The notes beneath the pieces are model-generated. The model did no database searches and was not told the DNA's origin. It saw nothing but the letters and a program-made list of their open reading frames with translations. The translations under genes were made by a program, and so were the position numbers. A stretch of DNA of 39,849 nucleotides from Lachnoclostridium sp. UBA739 (GTDB lineage: Bacteria; Bacillota_A; Clostridia; Lachnospirales; Lachnospiraceae). Shown piece after piece: positions 1-7,274 of the stretch. The DNA is taken from positions 1 through 39,849 of the forward strand of contig DBKX01000326.1 in the NCBI GenBank assembly GCA_002297865.1. Direction: 5' to 3'. Positions within the stretch are counted from its first letter, which is position 1; the number at the start of each line of letters is the position of its first letter.

Positions 1-138
1 GCAACCATAAAGATTTCATCATCTATTCATTATGATCCAACAGATCCAGATGTACCTTTGTCAACAAAGGAAAAGGATTACAAAGCGGGCAAGATTAGTG
101 GATATATGACATCCAGTGGGAAAAAGGTAGGTTATTAA
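1..138 (+). CDS. C-terminal end of an unidentified protein (partial)
   Basis: The first 45 codons are open in frame 1 and end with TAA at 136-138. The gene starts left of the window. The visible tail is hydrophilic, rich in Lys, Ser and Asp, with a PTDPDVP stretch and a basic end (KKVGY). I see no domain or motif and do not recognise the protein. It is followed within 6 bases by a strong hairpin terminator, which supports this as a true gene end rather than a chance open frame. Confidence 0.5.
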   Translation, partial: ATIKISSSIHYDPTDPDVPLSTKEKDYKAGKISGYMTSSGKKVGY

Positions 139-143
139 AAAAG

Positions 144-186
144 AACTCCTGCTTAACCAGAGTAGCGCAACGGTTAAGCAGGAGTT
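144..186. terminator. Bidirectional rho-independent terminator
   Basis: A perfect 15-bp stem (AACTCCTGCTTAACC at 144-158 pairing with 172-186) encloses a 13-base loop. A T-rich run follows on the plus side, and an A run (136-142) precedes it, which is a U run on the minus strand. It can end both the partial gene at the left edge and the convergent minus-strand psp operon, whose last stop codon is at 216. Confidence 0.85.
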
Positions 187-215
187 TTATTCGTTTATAG
201 GAAACTTCCTTATAC

Positions 216-1202
216 CTATAGTTTCTGACCACAGTTTGGACAGAAGTTTCCGCCGTTTGTTTTCGTTCCACAGTTTGGACAGAAATTTGGTTTTGCACTA
301 GTATTTCCAGCAGAAGTATTTCCATTATTAGACATACTAGAATTCGACTGATTCATCTGATTGTTCATCTGGTTCACCATCTGACCTGCCATTTGCATAC
401 CCATCATCATACCAGCCATATCAGATGCCATACCGCCACCTTGTAATTTTCCATTTGTCATTGCATCAGTCATTGATATCTGCTGATAGCGGTTTACATC
501 ACCAACCATTCCCTGTGAAGCAACTTTATCAATCATTTTTTGTACAGATTCTGGATAGTTGATGTTACCGATTTGGAAAGAGGTAATGGTCATTCCGGTT
601 GAAACTAATTCCATATCAAGATCTGTTTTGATACCCTTTGAAATCTCGAAGGAGTTCGCCATTAAGTGGAACATATCTTTTCCTTCTTGTGCAATCCATT
701 TCATTAGTAACTGATCTAGAATTGCAGTGATACGTTCTTTCACATCGTCTACACAATAACTATCTTTCACTCCAGCGATATTATCAATTAGGGCAACGTA
801 ATCTGATACCTTAAATGAAAAAGTACCATTTGCACGCACTGGAAGACCGCCTGGCATCTGAGGATGTGGAAGGTTAATAGGACCGCGGGTGCCCCAGCGA
901 ACTTGAAATTCCTTTGTATTAACAAATAGAACTTCAGCACGCATTCCACTGTTAAAACCAAATTTAAATCCTTTTAAAGTGGAAAGGAAAGGGATAATCT
1001 GAGATTCAATATCATAATCTCCATCGTCTTTAAAGATACCTTCAATTCTGCCACTATTCATGAAGATAGCATCTTGACCTGGACGGATAATTAATTTACT
1101 GCCACGCTTGATTTCGCGATTATTCCATTTCCAAAATATCATATCGTCGCGGAATTCTTCCCATTCCACCACATTTGCAAATTGACTTGAAAATAAACCC
1201 AT
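216..1202 (-). CDS. ydjI: YdjI-like SPFH-domain protein with C-terminal zinc ribbon
   Basis: This 328-residue protein has an N-terminal SPFH/virion-core-like region (about 20-235), a Met/Gln/Asn-rich linker (about 245-300) and a C-terminal zinc ribbon with CPNC at 308-311 and CPNC at 321-324. The build matches the YdjI family of Bacillus. In that family YdjI works with YdjG and YdjH at the membrane under envelope stress and helps place PspA. Here it is the last gene of a minus-strand operon in the same order as B. subtilis pspA-ydjGHI. An AGGAAG ribosome site lies just upstream of the ATG at 1200-1202. It has no membrane segment, so membrane attachment would need its partners. The name rests on domain build and gene order, not on a database match. 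Confidence 0.85.
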   Translation of the reverse strand: MGLFSSQFANVVEWEEFRDDMIFWKWNNREIKRGSKLIIRPGQDAIFMNSGRIEGIFKDDGDYDIESQIIPFLSTLKGFKFGFNSGMRAEVLFVNTKEFQVRWGTRGPINLPHPQMPGGLPVRANGTFSFKVSDYVALIDNIAGVKDSYCVDDVKERITAILDQLLMKWIAQEGKDMFHLMANSFEISKGIKTDLDMELVSTGMTITSFQIGNINYPESVQKMIDKVASQGMVGDVNRYQQISMTDAMTNGKLQGGGMASDMAGMMMGMQMAGQMVNQMNNQMNQSNSSMSNNGNTSAGNTSAKPNFCPNCGTKTNGGNFCPNCGQKL

Positions 1203-1243
1203 AGTATTCTTCCTTTCTATTGTTAAGTGATATTTATGTTTGG

Positions 1244-2014
1244 TTAAAAACTGGAACGGCCTGTAGAGTGACTACGACCGCCACCGCCGCCGCCACCACT
1301 TTTACCACTGCTAGAGGATGATTGTTTTTTATGGCGAGTCGTTGTAGTATGCGTGTAAATGTCTCGTTTCGCTAGTAGTCTTGAGGAGGAAGAGTCCAAA
1401 TAAGTGTTGCAGTTTGTAGTGTTTTTTCCTCCAGAGCTAAGAACTAATACGAGTACAAACATACTAGCTATAAGCATAGAACCTAAAAGTTCCAAAGCTA
1501 TTCTAGGTATTAAGACTTCTGCTTTGTGATTCATGTAATAATCAACCTGATCTATATAATAGAGGATGCCATCGTAATAGTTACCGGCACTCATATCAGG
1601 GACCATACCGTCTGTAATCTGTTGTGCACGCTTACTATTCACATACAGTTTACATTTTCCATATCCATGAACAAGAACTTCTCTGTTAGCAGGGTCCATA
1701 TTAACTGCTAAAAACACACAGTGCTTTGGGTAATTATGCTCTTCACAATAATTTTCAACATAGTTGCTTAAATCCTGTGAACCAGCACTATTCATAGTTA
1801 GCACTACAGCAGTTAGTCTTTGCTTTTTACCTAAATCAGTTAGTTGTGCAGACACTTTTTCCTCTTCTTCAGGTGTTAGCAAATCAGCATCATCAACTAG
1901 GATTGTATAATTGGATTCTTTGGCGAATACTGTTTTTGTGTTAATATTGATAGAAGCATTCAATAGTGTGAGTACGAAAACAAGGAATAAAAGTACAGTA
2001 TGCCTTTTTTTCAT
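1244..2014 (-). CDS. ydjH: TPM-domain membrane protein (YdjH-like)
   Basis: This 256-residue protein has an N-terminal signal or membrane segment (about 1-31, starting MKKRHTVLLFLVF), an extracytoplasmic TPM domain (about 35-165, containing LVDDADLLTPEEE), a membrane helix near 178-205, then a Ser-rich tail with a run of seven glycines ending TGRSSF. Gly-rich tails are typical of TPM proteins. I chose the ATG at 2012-2014 because it has a GGAGGTGG ribosome site 6 bases upstream and overlaps the preceding stop as ATGA, so translation is probably coupled. The longer reading frame up to 2110 runs through the upstream gene and is not credible. In B. subtilis the counterpart forms a membrane complex with YdjG. 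Confidence 0.82.
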   Translation of the reverse strand: MKKRHTVLLFLVFVLTLLNASININTKTVFAKESNYTILVDDADLLTPEEEEKVSAQLTDLGKKQRLTAVVLTMNSAGSQDLSNYVENYCEEHNYPKHCVFLAVNMDPANREVLVHGYGKCKLYVNSKRAQQITDGMVPDMSAGNYYDGILYYIDQVDYYMNHKAEVLIPRIALELLGSMLIASMFVLVLVLSSGGKNTTNCNTYLDSSSSRLLAKRDIYTHTTTTRHKKQSSSSSGKSGGGGGGGRSHSTGRSSF

Positions 2015-3144
2015 AGCAGTCCACCTCCGATCACTGTAACAAGCAGATGTGCAATAAGAAAGGCGCCTGCAGTAATACCTGACCACCATAGGGCTGCTTT
2101 TTTCTTGCAAATAGGAGGTTTTCCTACTACTTTCCCAGTTTGCCCATTCATCGCAAATAAATAATCTTTTCCTTTATAGTTATAGGAAAGCATCCAAACG
2201 GGCAGTAAGGTATAAGTAGCATTTTTCTGTTTGGCATCATAATTACGTTCGGAAATCGTTACAGAAGTATAACCAGTAATTGTTTTACGGATATATTCTT
2301 CTAAATAACTATGCGTCTTCTCCTTAACGCGAGGGAAAAGCTCTTTATCAGTGTAGTTGTATTTTTCAGCTATGTATCCTGATAAGTAAGGTGTATTAAA
2401 TTGTGTTAAGTCGCTATAAGTGTATGGCTCCAGTTTATCCATCATATCATCAGGCATTTTCTCAGAAGCATCTACAGGAATGTCATCAAAATTCAAAGAA
2501 ACTTTTCGATATACTTTGTAATGCCTTGTCTCTGTTACATCATAATCACCAGAAGAATAGTGTCTAACTTTGGTTGCGTTGGCAACGGCTTCTCCTCTTC
2601 CGTTTATATTGTAAAGCCAGAAAGGCACATAGACACCAGTAATGCTTTTTATACGGTCAGCCCTTGCAAAATCTTTCGGTGTTACCAGCCCATGTTTGCA
2701 CCATTTCTTAAAAGCTTGCTCTGCACGTTCTTTACTAATAGTAAACGGAATTACTTTAGCAGGAGCCATTTTGCCAGATAATCGATCTCCAAGAATCATA
2801 GGAGAGCCACAGTAAGAACAAGTTGTTGCAGTAGTGTCAGCATCGGTGATTAATTCGGCACCGCAGTTGTTGCAAACATAGTGCTGTGTGTCATTATCGT
2901 TGTATGTACCATAAGTTGACTGCTCTTCGAACTCTTCATAATCACCATATACTTCATCTATATCGTCGGCCGCTGCTTCTGGCTGGTGACTGTGTTCGCC
3001 TTCTTCTTTATCGTTTGTATTGAGTGCATCCTTCATTAAGTCTATCTTTTGAGTTTTGCCACAACTAGGGCATAAAAGCAATCGGGTGTCTGCATCGTAT
3101 TTCATATCAGCGCCACAATCCGGGCATTTGTGTTGTAAAACCAA
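2011..3144 (-). CDS. ydjG: YdjG-like double zinc-ribbon membrane protein
   Basis: This 377-residue protein has two zinc ribbons near the N-terminus (C7, C10, C25, C28 and C91, C94, C109, C112), separated by an acidic linker. A long soluble domain with several aromatic-rich strands (about 130-340) follows, then one C-terminal membrane helix (about 353-373). This is the build of YdjG/TFIIB-type zinc-ribbon proteins of the psp operon. The start is TTG at 3142-3144 with GGGAGGT 6 bases upstream; no nearby ATG fits. The stop overlaps the start of the next gene by 4 bases. In Bacillus, YdjG with YdjH anchors YdjI at the membrane. Confidence 0.82.
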   Translation of the reverse strand: MVLQHKCPDCGADMKYDADTRLLLCPSCGKTQKIDLMKDALNTNDKEEGEHSHQPEAAADDIDEVYGDYEEFEEQSTYGTYNDNDTQHYVCNNCGAELITDADTTATTCSYCGSPMILGDRLSGKMAPAKVIPFTISKERAEQAFKKWCKHGLVTPKDFARADRIKSITGVYVPFWLYNINGRGEAVANATKVRHYSSGDYDVTETRHYKVYRKVSLNFDDIPVDASEKMPDDMMDKLEPYTYSDLTQFNTPYLSGYIAEKYNYTDKELFPRVKEKTHSYLEEYIRKTITGYTSVTISERNYDAKQKNATYTLLPVWMLSYNYKGKDYLFAMNGQTGKVVGKPPICKKKAALWWSGITAGAFLIAHLLVTVIGGGLL

Positions 3145-3243
3145 GAGAGTACCTCCCTTTATATATTTATAATCTCATTAACATATTAATATTGAACTTC
3201 TTAAAATAATTCATGAAGTTAGAAAAAAGTTGATACATACAAG

Positions 3244-3280
3244 AGAAGCTGACTTCTGTTGTGGATAGAAGTCGGCCTCT
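3244..3280 (-). other. Intercistronic hairpin between pspA and ydjG-like gene
   Basis: Arms of 14 bases (3244-3257 and 3267-3280) surround a 9-base loop and match except at two positions that can form G-U pairs on one strand. On the minus strand a run of six T lies about 15 bases beyond the stem, too far for a classic terminator. It may partly stop or process the transcript, so that pspA is made in excess over the downstream genes. Confidence 0.45.
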
Positions 3281-3298
3281 GAATATACCTGTCATAAA

Positions 3299-3979
3299 TT
3301 AAGGCTGAATATTCAAACTTGCTTTTAAGGCTTCTAACTCAGCATCAACAGAACTGCTTGGAGAGTCATATTTGGCTGTTAGGTCCTTTATATCATCCTT
3401 TGGCCCAGCGTTTAGTTCTGCCATTGCATTTGCTTTATCAAGAGCCTTATTGGCTTTCTCTTCGTAACGCTCAAAAGCAATCATGGAATTGTTGGCGCCA
3501 TCAATGGAGTTAGTCATTTTATTAATACGTTCCTGTGTTTTAGCAGCAGCAAGTTTTGCTTTAATCGTATCTCGGCGAGACTCCATCTGGTTTATGTCAT
3601 TAACAAGTTTGTCGTGCATTGCTTTCATATTATCGGAATTATTTTTTGCAGCATCGTAAGCAGCTTGAAGTTCAGCTTGTTTTGTAGTCAGCTCAGCTTT
3701 CTTCTCAAGAAACTTTTTGGCGTCTGCTTCATTTCCTGCTTGTAATGCTTTTACAGCATAAGCTTGATATTTATCAATCTCTTCTGTGCATTCTGTAAGA
3801 ACTCTTTTTGTACGCTGTTCCTCTGCCATAATAGAAGCAGTTTCAGCTTTTACTTTTCCTAAATCACTGTTTAAGTTTCTAAGGCATTGGTCAATCATTT
3901 TCTCAGGATCCTCAGCCTTATCTAGTAAGGCGTTTACATTAGCAGACATAATATCTTTGAAACGTGTTATAATTCCCAT
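3299..3979 (-). CDS. pspA: PspA/IM30 family membrane-stress protein
   Basis: This 226-residue protein is almost wholly alpha-helical coiled coil, starting MGIITRFKDIMSANVNALLD and continuing with EDPEKMIDQCLRNL, the hallmark of the PspA/Vipp1/IM30 (bacterial ESCRT-III-like) family. Its length is normal for the family. The N-terminal amphipathic helix would bind stressed inner membrane and the helical hairpin would polymerise. I chose the ATG at 3977-3979, with TGGAGG 6 bases upstream. The frame is open up to 4057, but that extension has no ribosome site and is not PspA-like. It heads the operon with the ydjG-, ydjH- and ydjI-like genes. Confidence 0.92.
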   Translation of the reverse strand: MGIITRFKDIMSANVNALLDKAEDPEKMIDQCLRNLNSDLGKVKAETASIMAEEQRTKRVLTECTEEIDKYQAYAVKALQAGNEADAKKFLEKKAELTTKQAELQAAYDAAKNNSDNMKAMHDKLVNDINQMESRRDTIKAKLAAAKTQERINKMTNSIDGANNSMIAFERYEEKANKALDKANAMAELNAGPKDDIKDLTAKYDSPSSSVDAELEALKASLNIQP

Positions 3980-4028
3980 AAAAACCTCCATAATACAGTT
4001 GATTTCGTATGTATGATACGATACTTTT

Positions 4029-4057
4029 AGTTTATGTTTTTTTGAAGAAGACGTCAA
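4029..4057 (-). promoter_or_regulatory. Putative promoter of the psp operon
   Basis: On the minus strand, TTGACG (4052-4057) and TAAACT (4029-4034) are 17 bases apart, 50 bases upstream of the pspA ATG. The -35 box is a 5/6 match to the housekeeping consensus and the -10 box a 4/6 match. The B. subtilis counterpart uses an ECF sigma factor (SigW); I found no well-spaced TGAAAC/CGTA pair here. Confidence 0.4.
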
Positions 4058-4144
4058 GAAGATTATGGGAAAAAATAAATATGGTTAGGATTTACCAGTG
4101 ATTTACATAGTGCTGATAGTCTATTTTACATGATTTGGATTAAA

Positions 4145-4161
4145 ATGAATTAAAAATTCAT
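4145..4161. promoter_or_regulatory. Short perfect palindrome upstream of the broken permease gene
   Basis: ATGAATT and AATTCAT flank three A bases, directly before the GGAGG ribosome site of the permease remnant. The spacing and symmetry would suit a repressor operator. It does not match the Fur 7-1-7 box as I know it. In such AT-rich DNA it could be chance. Confidence 0.25.
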
Positions 4162-4174
4162 GGAGGATTAAAGT

Positions 4175-4989
4175 ATGAAAAAGATGAATAGTATGCGAAA
4201 GCTTATTGTTTTTTATCATAGTTCCTATTATAACGGTATTTGGAGAGGCGACCATCGTAGATGGTCGTCTTAATTTTACAAAACCAATGCATATAATTGG
4301 AGATAAGGGGAATTTGAAAACAATAAAAAATTCCATACTATTAGGGGTACTTGTTGTCATTGCATCCACTATTATTGCGACACCATTAGCATTTTTGCTT
4401 GCAAAATCAAAATATGCAAAATATAAGTGGCTGGATATTATTTTTATGATTCCATTTATGACACCTCCTTATATTTCGTCTATGGGCTGGATACTTTTTA
4501 TGCAGAAAAGGGGATTGTTTCAGCAGCTGTTTCCCTGGACAGGTAATTTGTCTGAAAAATTCTTTTCCCTTTTTGGATTAACACTGGTTATGAGTTTTCA
4601 CGTATTTCCATTTCTTGTTACCATGCTAAAAAATGCGATTCTGAATCTGGGGAAGAGCCTGGATGAAAGTGGGGCTGTTAGTGGCGGCTCATACTTTTAC
4701 CGTATGTGGAAAATTACATTACCCTTGCTTAAGGGGAATTACGCCATTGGTAATGAAAGGTGTGGTTTCTGGCTGGATGATGACTTTTATTATTGTATTT
4801 CGTGAACTGGTTGCATCGAGTTTGATTGCACCCCCAAATGTACTTACCGTTTCAACCTATATTGTTCGTGAGTTTGAACAAGGAAGTGTATCAACAGGAA
4901 TGGCAATGGCGGTATTATGTGTGCTTTTTACAACTACAGCACTTATTCTTATGAATCAATTAAAGGAAAGGACAAAAGGAGTGAAGTAA
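4175..4989 (+). pseudogene. Remnant of an iron(III)-type ABC transporter permease (FbpB/ModB-like)
   Basis: A good ribosome site (GGAGG) and ATG at 4175 open a frame that soon fails. The permease sequence resumes from about 4206 in another frame (FFIIVPIITVFGEA...) and runs to about 4740, ending in an EAA-loop-like stretch (ESGAVSGGSYFYRMWKITLP). The frame then changes again, and the third stretch (KGVVSGWMMTFIIVFRELVA to KERTKGVK, stop at 4987-4989) looks like the end of the second half of the same two-part permease. Intact members are usually about 550 residues with two homologous halves. Only the front of half one and the back of half two remain, about 270 codons in three frames. No ATPase or binding-protein gene is nearby. 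It is very unlikely to be functional. Confidence 0.8.
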
Positions 4990-6093
4990 TTGCGATTGTA
5001 TATTGCAGGAGGATGTGGAGAACATGGAAGAAATTCTTTTTTATTAGAAGAAGGTCAAAAAGGCATTCTTGTAGATTGTGGGCTGATACATGGAAGAGAA
5101 TCTTCTTATCCACAGTTGACTCACGAGAAAATTGGTAATATCAATTACTTATTTCTAACGCATTCTCATAAAGATCATACGGGTGCGGTAAAGTGGCTGA
5201 TACAGGAAGGATTTAATGGAAAAATAATAGCAAGCAGAGAAACCTATGATCAGATGCTATATAAGCCAGATAATGTTATTTGTCTTCATAAAAGCAGTGG
5301 AAACATTTTGTTAGAAAAAGACTTGTCTGTTGAATATGGGAAAAGTGGGCATTGTGAAGGTGCATTATGGTATATCATCTGCTGGAAGCAAAATAAAATT
5401 TTGTTTTCTGGAGACTATTGTGAAACATCGGAAATATATAAATGTGACAAGTTAAGAGGAAAAAAGGTTAATGTTGCGTTATTAGATTGTGCTTATGGAT
5501 ATGACGAAACTGGTTCTCAAAATAGCTATGTAGAGTTTTATCAGGAAATTGTCCATTGGGTTAAAAAGGATAAGAATGTTTTACTTCCTGTTCCTAAGTA
5601 CGGAAGAGGAGAGGATATCATAAAAGGTCTATTAAAATATGAAGAGATTTCAATGGTGGCAGAGGAATGTCTGATAGAACAATGCAAAAGGAATAAGAAC
5701 TTTTCGCAGGAAGATATATCAGAGTTAATGAAATACGATGGAGAAATATTGAATGGAAGTAATGTATATCTGATATGTGACCCACAATTAGAAAAGATCG
5801 AGAGTAGACAATTTGCTACACAATTTATCATTAGAAAGGACAAAATCATTATGTCAGGCAATATTGAAGAGGACAGTTATAGTAAAATGTTATATGATTG
5901 TAATGCAGTGTCGCAAAAGAGATTTTATGTACATCAGAACTTGAAGGAAGTAAGGAATTTAATTTCGCAAAACAGCTTTGATAAAATTATACTGACTCAT
6001 TCAAAAGTAAAGTTTCAGACTAATGATATAAAGGGAAAATTAATTCCCTTGCTTACAGGGGAAGAGCTATTTTTTTCAAGCTCCATTTCTTGA
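4990..6093 (+). CDS. Metallo-beta-lactamase-fold hydrolase, possibly beta-CASP-like
   Basis: This 367-residue protein carries the zinc motif HSHKDH (58-63), a third ligand His121 (GHCEG) and Asp142 (FSGDYCE), all in normal order for the metallo-beta-lactamase fold. PVPKYGRGED (200-209) and ILTHSKVKF (His337) resemble the second half of beta-CASP nucleases such as RNase J/CPSF73, so an RNA- or DNA-processing role is possible. The match is partial and the substrate is unknown. The start is TTG at 4990, directly after the stop of the permease remnant, with AAGGAG 8 bases upstream. Its translation may once have been coupled to the intact permease. Confidence 0.75.
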   Translation: MRLYIAGGCGEHGRNSFLLEEGQKGILVDCGLIHGRESSYPQLTHEKIGNINYLFLTHSHKDHTGAVKWLIQEGFNGKIIASRETYDQMLYKPDNVICLHKSSGNILLEKDLSVEYGKSGHCEGALWYIICWKQNKILFSGDYCETSEIYKCDKLRGKKVNVALLDCAYGYDETGSQNSYVEFYQEIVHWVKKDKNVLLPVPKYGRGEDIIKGLLKYEEISMVAEECLIEQCKRNKNFSQEDISELMKYDGEILNGSNVYLICDPQLEKIESRQFATQFIIRKDKIIMSGNIEEDSYSKMLYDCNAVSQKRFYVHQNLKEVRNLISQNSFDKIILTHSKVKFQTNDIKGKLIPLLTGEELFFSSSIS

Positions 6094-6169
6094 GTTTTTT
6101 ACTGTTTCCCTTTGTAAAAAAGAGGCATCCTTATCTAGAAAAGTTGATAATCAGGTAAAACTTCATGGG

Positions 6170-6198
6170 TTGACAAGGAAGAGTGGCTAGGGTATCTT
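6170..6198 (+). promoter_or_regulatory. Putative housekeeping promoter of the methyltransferase gene
   Basis: TTGACA (6170-6175), a perfect -35 box, is followed after exactly 17 bases by TATCTT (6193-6198), a 4/6 match to the -10 box. It lies 43 bases before the ATG at 6242 in an otherwise non-coding gap (6094-6241). Confidence 0.6.
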
Positions 6199-6241
6199 AG
6201 TACTATTAGATTAAGTACAATGATGAAAGGTATGTAATATC

Positions 6242-7102
6242 ATGTGGATTGCTGACGGATGGAAAGACTATGAAGTAATTGATACTTCCAATGGTGAAAA
6301 ATTAGAACGATGGGGAAAATACACATTACTTAGACCAGACCCACAGGTTATCTGGGACACCCCTAAGAAAGATAAGAAATGGAAACAGCTAAATGGTCAT
6401 TATCATAGAAGCCACAAAGGCGGCGGTGAATGGGAATTCTTTAATTTGCCAGAGCAGTGGACGATTAATTATAAAGAGTTAACATTTAACTTAAAACCGT
6501 TCAGCTTTAAGCACACAGGTCTGTTCCCAGAGCAGGCAACAAACTGGGACTGGTTCGGAGATAAGATACGTAAAGCAAATAGACCAGTAAAGGTATTAAA
6601 TCTATTTGCTTATACAGGTGGGGCTACTTGTGCAGCAGCAAAAGCTGGGGCAAGTGTTACACATGTGGATGCATCGAAAGGTATGGTAACCTGGGCGAAA
6701 GAAAATGCTGTTTCTTCTGGTTTAGAAGATGCACCAATTCGCTGGATTGTAGATGATTGTGTGAAATTCGTAGAACGTGAGATCAGACGAGGAAGAAAAT
6801 ACGATGGTATCATTATGGACCCTCCTTCTTATGGACGAGGACCAAAGGGAGAAATCTGGAAAATTGAAGAAAAGGTATATCCGTTTATTGAATTGTGCTC
6901 TCAGGTATTATCCGATGAACCATTATTCTTCCTGGTGAATTCTTATACTACGGGCCTTCAGCCGGCTGTTCTTTCTTATATGATGAACACGGTGCTCGTG
7001 AATAACTATGGTGGAAATGTAAATGCAGATGAAATAGGTCTTCCTGTAAGCTCCAATGGATTAGTTCTTCCATGTGGTGCATCAGGACGATGGGAAAAAT
7101 AG
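6242..7102 (+). CDS. Class I SAM-dependent methyltransferase, RlmI-like (COG1092 type)
   Basis: This 286-residue protein has a SAM-binding Rossmann core: motif I VLNLFAYTGGAT (118-129), the acidic VDAS (142-145) after strand 2, a DD pair (171-172), and motif IV MDPPSYGRG (192-200). The pattern fits the RlmI/YccW-like rRNA methyltransferase family, but the N-terminal PUA RNA-binding domain of RlmI is absent. I also see no clear catalytic cysteine of an m5C enzyme, so the target base is uncertain. It has its own promoter-like site and is followed by a long hairpin, so it is probably a single-gene unit not tied to the peptide cluster. Confidence 0.75.
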   Translation: MWIADGWKDYEVIDTSNGEKLERWGKYTLLRPDPQVIWDTPKKDKKWKQLNGHYHRSHKGGGEWEFFNLPEQWTINYKELTFNLKPFSFKHTGLFPEQATNWDWFGDKIRKANRPVKVLNLFAYTGGATCAAAKAGASVTHVDASKGMVTWAKENAVSSGLEDAPIRWIVDDCVKFVEREIRRGRKYDGIIMDPPSYGRGPKGEIWKIEEKVYPFIELCSQVLSDEPLFFLVNSYTTGLQPAVLSYMMNTVLVNNYGGNVNADEIGLPVSSNGLVLPCGASGRWEK

Positions 7103-7122
7103 GAGTGGTATTTTTATTTCGG

Positions 7123-7181
7123 CTCTATGCAAGGTGCTGGAATGTGATTCTATGAATTACATTCCAGCACTTTGCATAGAG
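7123..7181. terminator. Long imperfect hairpin after the methyltransferase gene
   Basis: Two 23-base arms (7123-7145 and 7159-7181) match at all but one position (a G-U pair in RNA) around a 13-base loop. It lies 20 bases after the methyltransferase stop and 32 bases before the cluster promoter, so it may insulate the two. Neither side has a clean U run, so it may instead be a palindromic intergenic repeat. Confidence 0.5.
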
Positions 7182-7213
7182 TATTTAAGTATCAAAACTA
7201 AAATTTTATTTTC

Positions 7214-7242
7214 TTGTTAATTTTTGATGGATATGATAAAAT
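7214..7242 (+). promoter_or_regulatory. Putative promoter of the peptide biosynthesis operon
   Basis: TTGTTA (7214-7219) and TAAAAT (7237-7242; 5/6 match to the -10 consensus) are 17 bases apart. The -10 box ends 32 bases before the formyltransferase ATG, in the last non-coding stretch before about 32 kb of co-directional genes with short gaps. I see no convincing promoter further down the run, so this may drive the whole cluster. Confidence 0.5.
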
Positions 7243-7274
7243 ATTAAAAGTCACTAAAGTAATGGAGAAGTGTC

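Noticed and set aside
2014..2110. Longer N-terminus for the TPM-domain protein starting at 2110
   Set aside because: It overlaps the upstream gene's coding frame, gives a Cys/Arg-rich nonsense leader and has no ribosome site. The ATG at 2014 has a strong site and gives a proper signal segment.
4000..4057. SigW-type ECF promoter before pspA
   Set aside because: CGTA elements are present, but no TGAAAC-like box lies at the needed 16-17 base spacing. A housekeeping-type site fits better.
4206..4805. Intact 199-residue permease starting with TTG
   Set aside because: It lacks a ribosome site and the normal N-terminus, and after about 4740 it leaves the permease sequence while another frame continues it. 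It is part of a pseudogene.
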